Positions 26,318 through 34,168 are shown, numbered from the stretch's first letter. The stretch: 64,000 nt of DNA from G051132615 sp051132615 (GCF_051132615.1 NZ_CP152375.1:1054001-1118000); one strand, 5' to 3'. Translations and numbers: made by a program. Notes: generated by a model from the letters alone, not told the origin.

Positions 26318-27163
26318 ATGAAAAATTTTGGCACATTTATAGCAACCAATGGTGATATCGCAGACAATGCACCAGAAGAGCTAACAAGACCAACAGATCA
26401 GGCTTTTAATAACCCAATCAAAGAACTGCTCAACACAATAACAAATTCAGGACAAACACCTACAGTTTTAACTAATGATGATCTTACTCAATTAAGCAAA
26501 GCAGTCAATATTCATTCAATGACCGCTCAAACTTGGGATTGCACAAACTCTGGCAATAATTATACTTTAACACGTTTTTTAGGCGACTACGATATAAGCC
26601 CCTCATTATATGCAGGAGCAAAGATTTTATTTAAAGCGTCAGCAAAAAATACAGGTGATGTTAACATCACTATTTCAGCAGGCGCTTTAACAATTAATAA
26701 ACAGCTTTTATTCAATGGGTTGCCGTTAATTGGAGGAGAACTTAAAAATGGTGAATGGTATGAGATAGTTTACTATGCTGACTCAATCAATTTATTAACG
26801 CCAAACTTAGGCACGGCCGCATTTATAAACATTGGAAGCGGAGCAGATCAAGTGCCTGATATGAGTTTTTTTGAAGCAATTGTAAGCGGTCAAACAGGAT
26901 ATCAAAAGCTTCCGTCTGGATTTATGATGCAGTGGGGTTCGGTAACAATTAACAATGGACTCTCAATTGTTACATTCCCTATTGCATTTAAAGAAGTTCG
27001 ATCTATTTCAGTAACATCAACAGTATCTGATGCATCGGCTTGTTGTGCAACCGGTGCACAAGCAGTAAGTGAAACTCAATTTCGTGCTTATGCGCGCGCG
27101 CCAAACTCAACTGCTGGCGCAACAATCACGGCATCTTGGTTAGTTATAGGGAGCTACAAATGA
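26318..27163 (+). CDS. Tail fibre protein
   Basis: This 281-residue protein starts one base after gp48. The N terminus (FGTFIATNGDIADNAPEELT) is the tail-fibre opening that binds the baseplate. The C-terminal part (PSGFMMQWGSVTINNGLSIV, then FPIAFKEVRSISVTS) is the receptor-binding beta tip common to many fibres. It is short for a main fibre. The tip is where host range would change. Confidence 0.82.
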   Translation: MKNFGTFIATNGDIADNAPEELTRPTDQAFNNPIKELLNTITNSGQTPTVLTNDDLTQLSKAVNIHSMTAQTWDCTNSGNNYTLTRFLGDYDISPSLYAGAKILFKASAKNTGDVNITISAGALTINKQLLFNGLPLIGGELKNGEWYEIVYYADSINLLTPNLGTAAFINIGSGADQVPDMSFFEAIVSGQTGYQKLPSGFMMQWGSVTINNGLSIVTFPIAFKEVRSISVTSTVSDASACCATGAQAVSETQFRAYARAPNSTAGATITASWLVIGSYK

Positions 27164-27546
27164 TATTTTATAACGCAAAAACAAAAGGGTTTTATGATGA
27201 AAATCCACCAATTGATTCTGTTGAAATTTCAATCAAAAAATGGAATGATCTTTTAAAAAAACAAGCAAATGGTTTTCAAATTGTTGCAGATGAAAACGGG
27301 TTTCCTGTCGCAGTAGAGCCTAAGCAGTCTAAAGATGAAATATTACAACAAAACAAATTAAAACAAAAAGAGTTGATCGATGATGCAACATTGAAAATAA
27401 ATATGTTGCAAGATGAAATTGATCTTAATATGCAAGAGGACGCAAAAAAAACAGAGGTGTTATTAAAACAATGGAAAATGTACAGAGTAACATTAAACAA
27501 TATTAGCTTTTCTTTTGATGAAATAAATTGGCCAGAAAAACCATAA
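27160..27546 (+). CDS. Tail fibre assembly protein (Tfa)
   Basis: This 128-residue chaperone folds or caps the fibre. The N terminus (MIFYNAKTKGFYDENPPIDS) and SKKWNDLLKKQANG-like region followed by IVADENGFPVAVEP match the Caudo_TAP/Tfa family, and the rest is helical. The start overlaps the fibre stop (ATGA). It is the last gene of the tail operon. Confidence 0.85.
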   Translation: MIFYNAKTKGFYDENPPIDSVEISIKKWNDLLKKQANGFQIVADENGFPVAVEPKQSKDEILQQNKLKQKELIDDATLKINMLQDEIDLNMQEDAKKTEVLLKQWKMYRVTLNNISFSFDEINWPEKP

Positions 27547-27549
27547 AGA

Positions 27550-27575
27550 TAGCCAGCGTTAAGCTGGCTACTTTT
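27550..27575. terminator. Bidirectional terminator
   Basis: TAGCCAGC (27550-27557) pairs with GCTGGCTA (27563-27570). The hairpin stands between convergent genes, with T-rich sequence on both strands (CTTTTAAAA on one side, ATCTTTAT on the other), so it can stop both the tail operon and the acyltransferase gene. Confidence 0.75.
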
Positions 27576-28659
27576 AAAATGGATTTGCTTTTCTTAAAAA
27601 ATTGTTTAGAGGTTTCTCATAGAATTTGTACATTACATAAGAAGCAGTCAGAGTAAAAATTAAAACGACAGAAACAAAAAAAATTACATTTTCTAATCTA
27701 TTTGCATCCAAATACTCAACAAAATACTTATATGAAATATTAATGATAATCTGATGAATCATGTATAAACTAAAAGATGCTTCCCCTAAAATCACAAAGG
27801 GTTTTAGACAGATTAGCTTAGACAACACCCCTTTCCCATACGCAAAAATAAAAACTATAAAAGACATTGGAGCAATATAATATATTCCTCCTCGTAAGTC
27901 ATAATTAAGATTATTGACTCCATACACAATAAACACAAATAATAAAAAGATACTTAAAACCTCAAATATTGTTGCGTATTTTTGAGGTATATGTATTTTT
28001 TCAGACAAAAATAACCTACATAGAAATATTCCAGAGATGAAATCGACAATCCTAAAAGTCGGGTTGATATAAAAAATCCAGGCAAATCCTTCTAATGGCT
28101 CTATATAAATTAAAGAAATTATAATTGTGATTAAAATTGCGGCATATACTGTAAATAGTTGTTTATTGTTAAGCAAAACAAACAATGTAAATGAAATATA
28201 AAAAAACAATTCACAAGACAAGCTCCAGCTCACGCCGTTATAGCTCCAAAAGTAATTTGGGTCAGGTATCCAGCTTTGTACAAGGAAGATGTTCGCTATT
28301 AATGCTTTGATATTTGATGGATTAAATGAAAATGCATACATGTATTTGTACGCTACTATTGCAATAAGCAACGTTAGCAAATGTACTGGATAAAGCCTTG
28401 CAAATCTATTGTATAAAAATTTTCCTGACTTATATTCGCCTTTCAGCATACTTTGATGTGAACTATATGTAATAACAAATCCTGACAAAATAAAAAAAAA
28501 TGTAACACCAATAAACCCTTCATGCATATATTTATACAAAATTTCAAGCGATTCATTTTTGTTCTGAAAATTAATATAGAAAGATTGCAAATGAAAATGA
28601 TGCAAGAACACAAAAAACGCCGCAAAAAATCTTAATGATGTAAGTGAATTCAACTTCAT
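27574..28659 (-). CDS. Acyltransferase 3 family membrane protein (O-acetyltransferase)
   Basis: This 361-residue integral membrane protein has about ten hydrophobic spans. The family opening is complete: LTSLRFFAAFFVFLHHFHLQ with the catalytic-region His, then GFIGVTFFFILSGFVITYSS. Such enzymes move acetyl groups onto lipopolysaccharide or other surface glycans. It is transcribed against the tail genes and lies next to the fibre gene, the usual place for a conversion gene that changes the phage receptor. The substrate cannot be told. AT-rich content agrees with recent acquisition. Confidence 0.85.
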   Translation of the reverse strand: MKLNSLTSLRFFAAFFVFLHHFHLQSFYINFQNKNESLEILYKYMHEGFIGVTFFFILSGFVITYSSHQSMLKGEYKSGKFLYNRFARLYPVHLLTLLIAIVAYKYMYAFSFNPSNIKALIANIFLVQSWIPDPNYFWSYNGVSWSLSCELFFYISFTLFVLLNNKQLFTVYAAILITIIISLIYIEPLEGFAWIFYINPTFRIVDFISGIFLCRLFLSEKIHIPQKYATIFEVLSIFLLFVFIVYGVNNLNYDLRGGIYYIAPMSFIVFIFAYGKGVLSKLICLKPFVILGEASFSLYMIHQIIINISYKYFVEYLDANRLENVIFFVSVVLIFTLTASYVMYKFYEKPLNNFLRKANPF

Positions 28660-28804
28660 TGTTAGTTAATCCATTTAATTAATGTTAATGACAAATTGTA
28701 ACATTATTAAGCAAAGAAAATCATTCAAATTAGATTTATGTAAACCAATCCACATATGATTTTATGTCTTTTTATTGACATTTATATAAAGTTAGCTTAA
28801 TCTA

Positions 28805-29015
28805 TTTATAAGGTCTCGAAAACCTTTATACCAGCAGTGCCACGGCTGTATTGACGTGGATTTTTTATTTCCGTTTCATTGTCTTCTCTCCTTAACCTAA
28901 AGACTATGGGCGGTGTCGGGTAGCAGTAATGCCCCGGAGCTGGCTGGTACAGTTTTCGAGCACCGCTCACCCCATTCTATGGGATTTAAATCGAAAAAAT
29001 TACCGGAGGCATATT
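28805..29015 (+). ncRNA. Structured leader RNA of the antirepressor gene
   Basis: This gene-free region holds several strong pairings: CTCGAAAAC (28815-28823) with GTTTTCGAG (28952-28960), nine perfect pairs; CCACG with CGTGG (28840-28859) followed by a T-run, a terminator form; and GGGCGGTG (28908-28915) with CACCGCTC (28961-28968). The first and third cross each other, so they form a pseudoknot or exclude each other. It ends at a strong CCGGAGG ribosome site. An attenuator or antisense-controlled leader is likely. It also shares a 28-base motif with 5891-5917. Confidence 0.5.
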
Positions 29016-29687
29016 ATGTCTAATATCTCAACCTTCAATTTCAACAATGAAATTCCTGTTCGTGCGATAAACAAAGATGGTGAAATATGGTTTGTTGCAA
29101 CTGATATATGCAAAGCTTTAGGAATAAGCAACCCATCTAAAGCATTGAATGTGCTAGAAGAAAATGAACGGTCTAACTTTAAGTTAGGTCGTCAAGGTAA
29201 CGCAAACATCATCAATGAATCAGGAATGTATACATTGGTTTTACGTTCTAACGATGCAATAAAAACAGGAACACCGGCAAATATATTTAAAAAATGGGTA
29301 ACAAGCGAAGTATTGCCATCTATACGCAAAACTGGCTCATATAGTCACACCATAAACACAGAACAGCAATACCAAATAAAAGAAGCTGTGATGCAATTAG
29401 CCAGCAAAACAGGCAAAAAACATCAAGCTATTTATAGAGACTTATATAATGAATTTAAGATACCCAAGTATCAAGATTTATTAGTCAAGGATTATGATAG
29501 AGCCTTGCAGTTTTTAGAATTTAGCATCAAGCAATTGCCAAGCAAAAACACTCTACTCATACCATTTAATTTAGTACGTGATGCTGATTACAGAGTTTTT
29601 GTAAGAAATGGTAAGGCTCGTAAGATGTCTGTTATGTATGCAGAAGATGCTCGTGATATTGGCAAACCTTGGGGTAGTGAATCATGA
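29016..29687 (+). CDS. BRO-type phage antirepressor
   Basis: This 223-residue protein starts at ATG 29016 behind CCGGAGG. Residues 1-105 form the BRO N-terminal DNA-binding domain: IPVRAINKDGEIWFVATDIC, KALGISNPSKAL, and SGMYTLVLRSNDAIKTGTPA. The rest is a separate helical domain (MQLASKTGKKHQAIYRDLYN) seen in some phage antirepressors. Such proteins inactivate repressors and promote induction. It is far from the cI gene and has its own structured leader, as Ant of P22-type immI loci does. Confidence 0.85.
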   Translation: MSNISTFNFNNEIPVRAINKDGEIWFVATDICKALGISNPSKALNVLEENERSNFKLGRQGNANIINESGMYTLVLRSNDAIKTGTPANIFKKWVTSEVLPSIRKTGSYSHTINTEQQYQIKEAVMQLASKTGKKHQAIYRDLYNEFKIPKYQDLLVKDYDRALQFLEFSIKQLPSKNTLLIPFNLVRDADYRVFVRNGKARKMSVMYAEDARDIGKPWGSES

Positions 29688-29851
29688 GCGCAAACAAACA
29701 ATACCAACATACAAAAGAGCTTTTGAAGTTTGCACAAAAACATCTTACCTATGAAGAAAATATAACACTTCATAAAATAATAGATAGATATGTTAACAGT
29801 AGAATACAAAGGCTCTCACATATAAAGAAAAACATAGATAGTCATTATTAA
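29684..29851 (+). CDS. 55-residue protein coupled to the antirepressor
   Basis: The start ATGA overlaps the antirepressor stop. The product (MSANKQYQHTKELLKFAQKH onward) is basic and helical with no membrane segment or cysteine. No family recognised. It is followed by tandem terminators, so it ends the antirepressor operon. Overlap and a complete frame support its being real, and a partner or regulator of the antirepressor is possible. Confidence 0.5.
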   Translation: MSANKQYQHTKELLKFAQKHLTYEENITLHKIIDRYVNSRIQRLSHIKKNIDSHY

Positions 29852-29858
29852 GATCAAC

Positions 29859-29903
29859 ACCACCTTCGGGTGGTTTTTTATTGCCCCTGATGGGGCTATT
29901 TTT
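29859..29903 (+). terminator. Tandem terminators
   Basis: ACCACC and GGTGGT (29859-29874) with a TTCG loop are followed by TTTTTT. A second hairpin, GCCCC and GGGGC (29883-29896), is followed by TATTTTTATTT. Two in a row give a tight stop between the antirepressor operon and the lysis genes. Confidence 0.8.
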
Positions 29904-29935
29904 ATTTAGAGGGTCTAGAACCCCAGAAAGCGCAC

Positions 29936-30610
29936 ATGATGCCAGAGAGAATAAAGGCTGTAGGGGAAGTTATTAAAAGCTTGCCTGAGCTATTTAAAGT
30001 TGTTGTGTCGAAATGGTGGGGTGCTTTTGCTATTTCGTTTGTTATTGTGGTTTCTACAGCCTGTGCGATTGTTTTTATCAATATAGATCATTGGGCTGAG
30101 ATACGCTTGCAAGATCAGAATAAACAGAACTTTATAGCTCGCTTTGACGAAAGCAAGTTTAATGTAGAGATATCTACTCTTGTTAAGAACTCAAAAGCGG
30201 CAAGTGCGTCAGTTTGGGTTGTTGATGTTGGCTCTAATACAAAACGTCTTTTATATCGTTATATAAGCGAATCAGGTAAAGAGGATAAAATTTTTTACAA
30301 CGAAGACTTTCCCTTATTTTATTTTGATGAAAACGCTATCGCATTCAATAGATTAATCCGTAAAAACATTACTTGTTTAAATCTTATCCCTGAGACTAAT
30401 TATGGAGATCAATTGGCGAAGGAAGGAATAAGTTATGTTTGTTTTGCTCCTGTGCCACCAGAAAGTGGTCAATTCATCGGATTAATCGAACTCGAATTTA
30501 AATCAAAGCCTGACGAGTTAATCAAGTCAGAAGAACAAAACAACCCAGCTAAACGTGTAACTTTTGAAAATAGGCTAAAAAAAGCAAGTAGAAATATTGT
30601 TAAAAAATAA
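29936..30610 (+). CDS. Membrane-anchored protein before the lysozyme
   Basis: This 224-residue protein has one membrane span at about residues 29-50 (GAFAISFVIVVSTACAIVFI) with a short basic cytoplasmic end. The outer 170 residues are soluble and have a GAF-like feel (SASVWVVDVGSNTKRLLYRY, then YVCFAPVPPESGQFIGLIEL). It stands where a holin is expected but is larger than holins and lacks multiple spans. It might act as holin, as a lysis-timing regulator or neither. ATG 29936 and 29939 are both possible. Confidence 0.5.
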   Translation: MMPERIKAVGEVIKSLPELFKVVVSKWWGAFAISFVIVVSTACAIVFINIDHWAEIRLQDQNKQNFIARFDESKFNVEISTLVKNSKAASASVWVVDVGSNTKRLLYRYISESGKEDKIFYNEDFPLFYFDENAIAFNRLIRKNITCLNLIPETNYGDQLAKEGISYVCFAPVPPESGQFIGLIELEFKSKPDELIKSEEQNNPAKRVTFENRLKKASRNIVKK

Positions 30611-30619
30611 GGATTAAAA

Positions 30620-31069
30620 ATGAAAACATCACAAAAAGGACTAAATTTAATTACTGAATTCGAAGGTTTGGAATTAGCCCCTTATTCAGATGCTGTGGGC
30701 GTTCCTACAATCGGATATGGCTCAACTCGTTATGAAAACGGCACTAAAGTTACTATGAGAGATAAGCCAATCACTAAAGATCGTGCAATTGAGCTATTTA
30801 AAAATACACTTGTTACTTATGAAAATGCTGTAAATCGTAATGTAAAAGTAACATTGAATCAGAATCAATATGATGCACTTGTTTCATTTACTTACAACCT
30901 GGGCGAAGCTAATTTGAAAAGCTCTACCCTATTGCGATTACTAAACCAAGGTGATTATAAAGGCGCGGCCAATCAGTTTCCGCGCTGGAATAAAGCAAAA
31001 GGTAAAGTATTAGCTGGCTTAACTCGTAGACGCGCAGCAGAGAAACAACTATTTGAAAGTAAGCTATGA
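30620..31069 (+). CDS. Endolysin, T4-type lysozyme (GH24)
   Basis: This 149-residue muramidase cuts the glycan strands of peptidoglycan. The catalytic triad is visible as E15 (EFEG), D24 (YSDAVG) and T30 (VPTIGYG). FTYNLGEANLKSSTLLRLLN and LAGLTRRRAAEKQLF are conserved C-terminal parts. There is no signal peptide, so it needs a holin or similar to reach the wall. It overlaps the Rz gene by four bases. Confidence 0.95.
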   Translation: MKTSQKGLNLITEFEGLELAPYSDAVGVPTIGYGSTRYENGTKVTMRDKPITKDRAIELFKNTLVTYENAVNRNVKVTLNQNQYDALVSFTYNLGEANLKSSTLLRLLNQGDYKGAANQFPRWNKAKGKVLAGLTRRRAAEKQLFESKL

Positions 31070-31554
31070 CTAAACCGCTTTTAATCGCCTTGGCTGCGTT
31101 ATTTTTGGTTGTGGGCGGATACCTTAAAGGCTCACATGATAAAGCCCAGAAATGGGCTTTAAGTGATGCTAAACGTATTCAAATTGAAACACAAGCAGCT
31201 CTTAAAGCTTCAGAAGATGCACGTAAAAAAGAGCAAGATGCAATTGATAAACTTGCACAAAAACAGAAGGAATTAATATATGAAAAAGAAAATACTAAGC
31301 TTGCTGTTTCTAATGCTGATAATGAGCTTAACAGGTTGCGCCAAACAATCGCCAACCTCAAACATCAGCAATCCACTACCTCCACCAGCGCCAGTGCACC
31401 TAATGAAGCCACTACCCAAAGCTGGGACTTACTCGAGCAGTGTTCAACAGAATATACAGAAATGGGGAAAATCGCTGACGAACAGCGAGACGAATTAGCA
31501 GAATGGCAAGTTTATGGTCAGGTGATTGATGAGTTTAGGGAAGTAAATAAATAA
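31066..31554 (+). CDS. Rz: Inner-membrane spanin (Rz)
   Basis: This 162-residue protein has an N-terminal anchor (LLIALAALFLVVGGYLKG) and a long periplasmic coiled coil (LKASEDARKKEQDAIDKLAQ onward). With Rz1 it fuses inner and outer membranes in the last step of lysis. It follows the lysozyme directly, and the Rz1 gene lies inside it in another frame. Confidence 0.88.
   Translation: MTKPLLIALAALFLVVGGYLKGSHDKAQKWALSDAKRIQIETQAALKASEDARKKEQDAIDKLAQKQKELIYEKENTKLAVSNADNELNRLRQTIANLKHQQSTTSTSASAPNEATTQSWDLLEQCSTEYTEMGKIADEQRDELAEWQVYGQVIDEFREVNK
31280..31498 (+). CDS. Rz1: Outer-membrane spanin lipoprotein (Rz1), nested in Rz
   Basis: This 72-residue product is encoded in the +1 frame wholly within Rz, as in lambda. 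It has a lipoprotein signal (KKKILSLLFLMLIMSLTGC) with the lipobox LTGC and then a Pro-rich segment (NPLPPPAPVHLMKPLP). These are the hallmarks of Rz1. A ribosome site (AAGGAATTAAT) precedes the ATG. Confidence 0.88.
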   Translation: MKKKILSLLFLMLIMSLTGCAKQSPTSNISNPLPPPAPVHLMKPLPKAGTYSSSVQQNIQKWGKSLTNSETN

Positions 31555-31560
31555 AAATTA

Positions 31561-31866
31561 CTATAAAATTTCATTAGCTAAACCTAATAATGTAATATTT
31601 ACGGGCATTGGTGCATTCTGCATAACGTGTTTTGTATAACTTATAACCAAGAAAGGTATTAAGTTCATTTCCAAGTTTGCATTACTGCCCACTTTAATAC
31701 GATAGATATCACTCTTCATTACGGAATCAAGGGTTATTGGCGACATTTCTGCTCTACATAATGTCACTTTATTTAGCACATCAATATTTTTGCAGGACAT
31801 CGTATCAAAATTTTCAGCCTGAGCAAAAGATAAAAATAGTAATGGTAGTAAGATTAATTTTTTCAT
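31561..31866 (-). CDS. Small secreted protein, unknown
   Basis: This 101-residue protein has a clear signal peptide (MKKLILLPLLFLSFAQA) with cleavage after AQA. The mature part has two cysteines (MSCKNID and VTLCRAE), likely a disulfide. It is convergent with the spanins and probably expressed in the lysogen from its own promoter, which is the pattern of a moron. No family recognised; it could act in the periplasm, for example in superinfection exclusion, but this is a guess. Confidence 0.6.
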   Translation of the reverse strand: MKKLILLPLLFLSFAQAENFDTMSCKNIDVLNKVTLCRAEMSPITLDSVMKSDIYRIKVGSNANLEMNLIPFLVISYTKHVMQNAPMPVNITLLGLANEIL

Positions 31867-32023
31867 ACCCTATTCTAGCATAATAAACAAAAGCTCTTAC
31901 ATATTCGTATGTCGGGGCTTTATATTTTTTATGTGCAGAATGAATTAAATAAAAAATATTTGATTATTTTAAATATACTGTTATCATTTACGAAATATGT
32001 ATTCATGATAAAAGGTTACTTAA

Positions 32024-33067
32024 ATGCCAAATACAGTAAAAATCAATCAAGAAGACGAATTTAGGGATTATTGGTTAATCAATAGCCCGATTCATAGACA
32101 CCTATACGAACAAATTAGTTATAACTTGAGCAATATAAAACATAGGCAAAACTGTACAATGTTTCTCACCACTTATGGTGGCGATCCAGATGCTGCGTTT
32201 AGAATAGCAAGGGCGCTAGGACATTATTACAATGAAATTAGAATAGTTATTCCAAGTTACTGCAAAAGCGCAGGAACTCTAATTGCCATTGGCGCTCATC
32301 ATCTGGCTATTGGAGATATGGGGGAGCTTGGGCCATTAGATGTTCAAGTACATAAACAAGATGAATATAATGAAAGCGGGTCTGGGCTGGATGCAATACA
32401 AGCTCTAGAAGCCTGTTTAGAACATGCACAGCGTAGCTTTGTAAATATATTAAAAGCAACAAAATCACATACCAACATATCAACTAGATTAGCTGGGGAT
32501 TTAGCTGCAAAACTAGCATCTGGGGTGCTATCATCTTTGTATACTCAAATTGACCCAAATAGAGTTGCAGAGATGCAAAGAGCAATGAGTATCGCCATGC
32601 ATTATGGTGGTAGACTAAATAAAAAGACTGGTAATTTAAAAGGCAATGCATTAATTGATTTAGCAACCTCATATCCTTCACATGGCTTTGTTATTGATAG
32701 GAAAGAGGCTGCTTCTCTTTTTAATAGAGTATCTGACCTCAATATGCTTGAAAAAAATATATTGGAGGTTGAAGAAATCTGGGGTAAAATCAGTAATCCA
32801 AGTGGGAAATGTATTGTTGAGAATATCAATCTTGTCGCTGATCCAATAATACACGAAGCCAAGCTAAAAAACACTGAGGTTAAGGAAAATGAGCAAATTG
32901 ATCAATCATCAAACGGAAAATGTATTCAACCACATGACATGTTGGGAGGCGACAGAAACGAAGATGATCACTCAAAACAATCAGTTCAAAGAGGCAATGA
33001 GACAAAAAGCAAGCGAGGCACTAAAACTAGCCGAAAAGATATCGAGCCAGAGAGAGAAAGTGTTTGA
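32024..33067 (+). CDS. SDH-type Clp-fold serine protease-like protein
   Basis: This 347-residue frame belongs to the SppA/ClpP-fold family called SDH_sah. The core is visible: NCTMFLTTYGGDPDAAFRIA, then SYCKSAGTLIAIGAHHLAIG with the nucleophile Ser in KSAGT, and DMGELGPLDVQV. The His/Asp or Lys partner lies further on. No signal peptide or membrane span, so it acts in the cytoplasm. The last 65 residues look compositionally poor and overlap another frame, so the true protein may end differently. Its substrate is unknown. Position at the prophage end suggests a cargo gene. Confidence 0.75.
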   Translation: MPNTVKINQEDEFRDYWLINSPIHRHLYEQISYNLSNIKHRQNCTMFLTTYGGDPDAAFRIARALGHYYNEIRIVIPSYCKSAGTLIAIGAHHLAIGDMGELGPLDVQVHKQDEYNESGSGLDAIQALEACLEHAQRSFVNILKATKSHTNISTRLAGDLAAKLASGVLSSLYTQIDPNRVAEMQRAMSIAMHYGGRLNKKTGNLKGNALIDLATSYPSHGFVIDRKEAASLFNRVSDLNMLEKNILEVEEIWGKISNPSGKCIVENINLVADPIIHEAKLKNTEVKENEQIDQSSNGKCIQPHDMLGGDRNEDDHSKQSVQRGNETKSKRGTKTSRKDIEPERESV

Positions 33068-33080
33068 TTTTGCCAAGTAA
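32889..33080 (+). CDS. 63-residue helical protein overlapping the Clp-fold gene
   Basis: ATG 32889 has AAGGAAA directly before it. The frame overlaps the end of the protease gene by 179 bases in another frame and runs past it. The product (MSKLINHQTENVFNHMTCWE, then QFKEAMRQKASEALKLAEKI) has a regular amphipathic helix, unlike the poor composition of the overlapped protease tail. It is probably a real partner of the protease. No family recognised. Confidence 0.5.
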   Translation: MSKLINHQTENVFNHMTCWEATETKMITQNNQFKEAMRQKASEALKLAEKISSQREKVFDFAK

Positions 33081-33093
33081 GAATTCCAAATAA

Positions 33094-33120
33094 AATAACC
33101 CCTAAAATTTAGGGGTTATT
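33094..33120. terminator. Bidirectional terminator
   Basis: AATAACCCCTAAA (33094-33106) and TTTAGGGGTTATT (33108-33120) make a near-perfect hairpin. It stands between convergent genes. Confidence 0.7.
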
Positions 33121-33149
33121 ACTTGTTAAACTGGGGTGTGTAATATAAA

Positions 33150-33488
33150 TCATTCTTTTATATGTTCGTATAATTCACAAGCAACATCATAAGGGATATT
33201 TTCCAAAACATCTCTCCTAAAGTCAAATAACATACCTTTTACATAATCAATAGATCCCTCTCCGCACTTACCATCAGTATTTACATTTGAAGAACACCAT
33301 GAATTATCACCAAAATTTACAATATGAATAGAGACTTTATTTTTTTTAAATATTTCATGGCCCATGGACTCGCCGACATATTCCCACTCCTTTAAATATT
33401 CTTTGCATAATTGCACAAAATCTAATGGCTCACCATAAATAGAAATATCAAGGTTTAATTCATGCCCTTCATTATTGTCATTATTCAT
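33150..33488 (-). CDS. Small acidic protein, unknown
   Basis: I do not recognise this 112-residue protein. It is acidic, has one Cys pair (CSS and KCGEG) and no signal or membrane segment. Composition and size resemble immunity or anti-defence proteins, but I see no motif to support either. It faces the Clp-fold protease pair across a terminator and lies in the accessory end of the prophage. Confidence 0.5.
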   Translation of the reverse strand: MNNDNNEGHELNLDISIYGEPLDFVQLCKEYLKEWEYVGESMGHEIFKKNKVSIHIVNFGDNSWCSSNVNTDGKCGEGSIDYVKGMLFDFRRDVLENIPYDVACELYEHIKE

Positions 33489-33739
33489 TTTTTATCTCAT
33501 AATATGTTAAATTACATTTTTTAGAATATAACATAAATTTGTGATTATGATTAGCTTAAAAATGATTTTAATAAAAACAAAAACTTTTATAATAATTTTT
33601 TATCAAAAGATTAAATTTTAATTTCTAATAAAATAAGTAAATTATTCCCAATTTACAGATTATGTAAAAGTGTAATTTTAGGGTAATCCCATCATGGGAC
33701 TAAAGCAGCCTATTTTTTAATTAACATACTGTTATTTAA

Positions 33740-33907
33740 TTATTTTTGGTTGGGACCAAGTGGTACACATTTTCGATTATGGCATTCATGCTGTTTAGGG
33801 TAATAAGTCCAAAGGTTTTCCACTGTACAGAGTTTTAAGCCAAGATCAGCCATACGATTATCGTGTTCAGATTTAGCTTGCCAGTATATGCAATTTTCGC
33901 ATTTCAT
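33740..33907 (-). CDS. 55-residue zinc-ribbon-like microprotein
   Basis: The minus strand encodes MKCENCIYWQAKSEHDNRMA, then DLGLKLCTVENLWTYYPKQH and ECHNRKCVPL. The four to five Cys (CxxC and CxxxxxC with His) suggest a metal-bound knot. Similar short Cys proteins are common in phage accessory regions. A weak AAAGAAA site precedes the start. Surrounding sequence (33489-33739 and 33908-34118) has no other gene that I can see. Confidence 0.5.
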   Translation of the reverse strand: MKCENCIYWQAKSEHDNRMADLGLKLCTVENLWTYYPKQHECHNRKCVPLGPNQK

Positions 33908-34118
33908 GATGTTTCTTTATGTAAATTTATAGATAAGTATATTGTAGATTACTGCTTAGAATTTGGGTTGATTTGGGTTAACAATATCGTTATATGCTTA
34001 TATAATTAAGCATATTATCGTGTGCCAGATATGTGACATTGAGTGACGTTTTTATACTGTTTTACGCTGTTTTACAGGAAGCGAAGCATAATAAAAACAA
34101 CAAGTTAAAAATTAACAT

Positions 34119-34168
34119 ACGGACTTTTAATCCGTTGGTCGAAGGTTCGAATCCTTCACGACCCACCA
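34119..34168 (+). repeat. tRNA-Lys 3' half, attachment site
   Basis: The sequence has a full anticodon arm (ACGGA, CTTTTAA, TCCGT; anticodon UUU), variable loop, T arm (GAAGG, TTCGAAT, CCTTC), the 3' acceptor strand ACGACCC and A-CCA. The 5' half (D arm and 5' acceptor strand) is absent upstream, so it cannot work as a tRNA. An isolated 3' half next to a tyrosine integrase is the duplicated core left by integration into tRNA-Lys. The intact gene should be elsewhere. Confidence 0.85.

Noticed and set aside
28929..29015. Upstream extension of the antirepressor (29 extra residues)
   Set aside because: It lies in the folded leader. ATG 29016 has a strong CCGGAGG and the BRO domain begins just after it.
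34119..34168. A functional tRNA-Lys gene
   Set aside because: The D arm and 5' acceptor strand are missing, so only an attachment remnant is supported.
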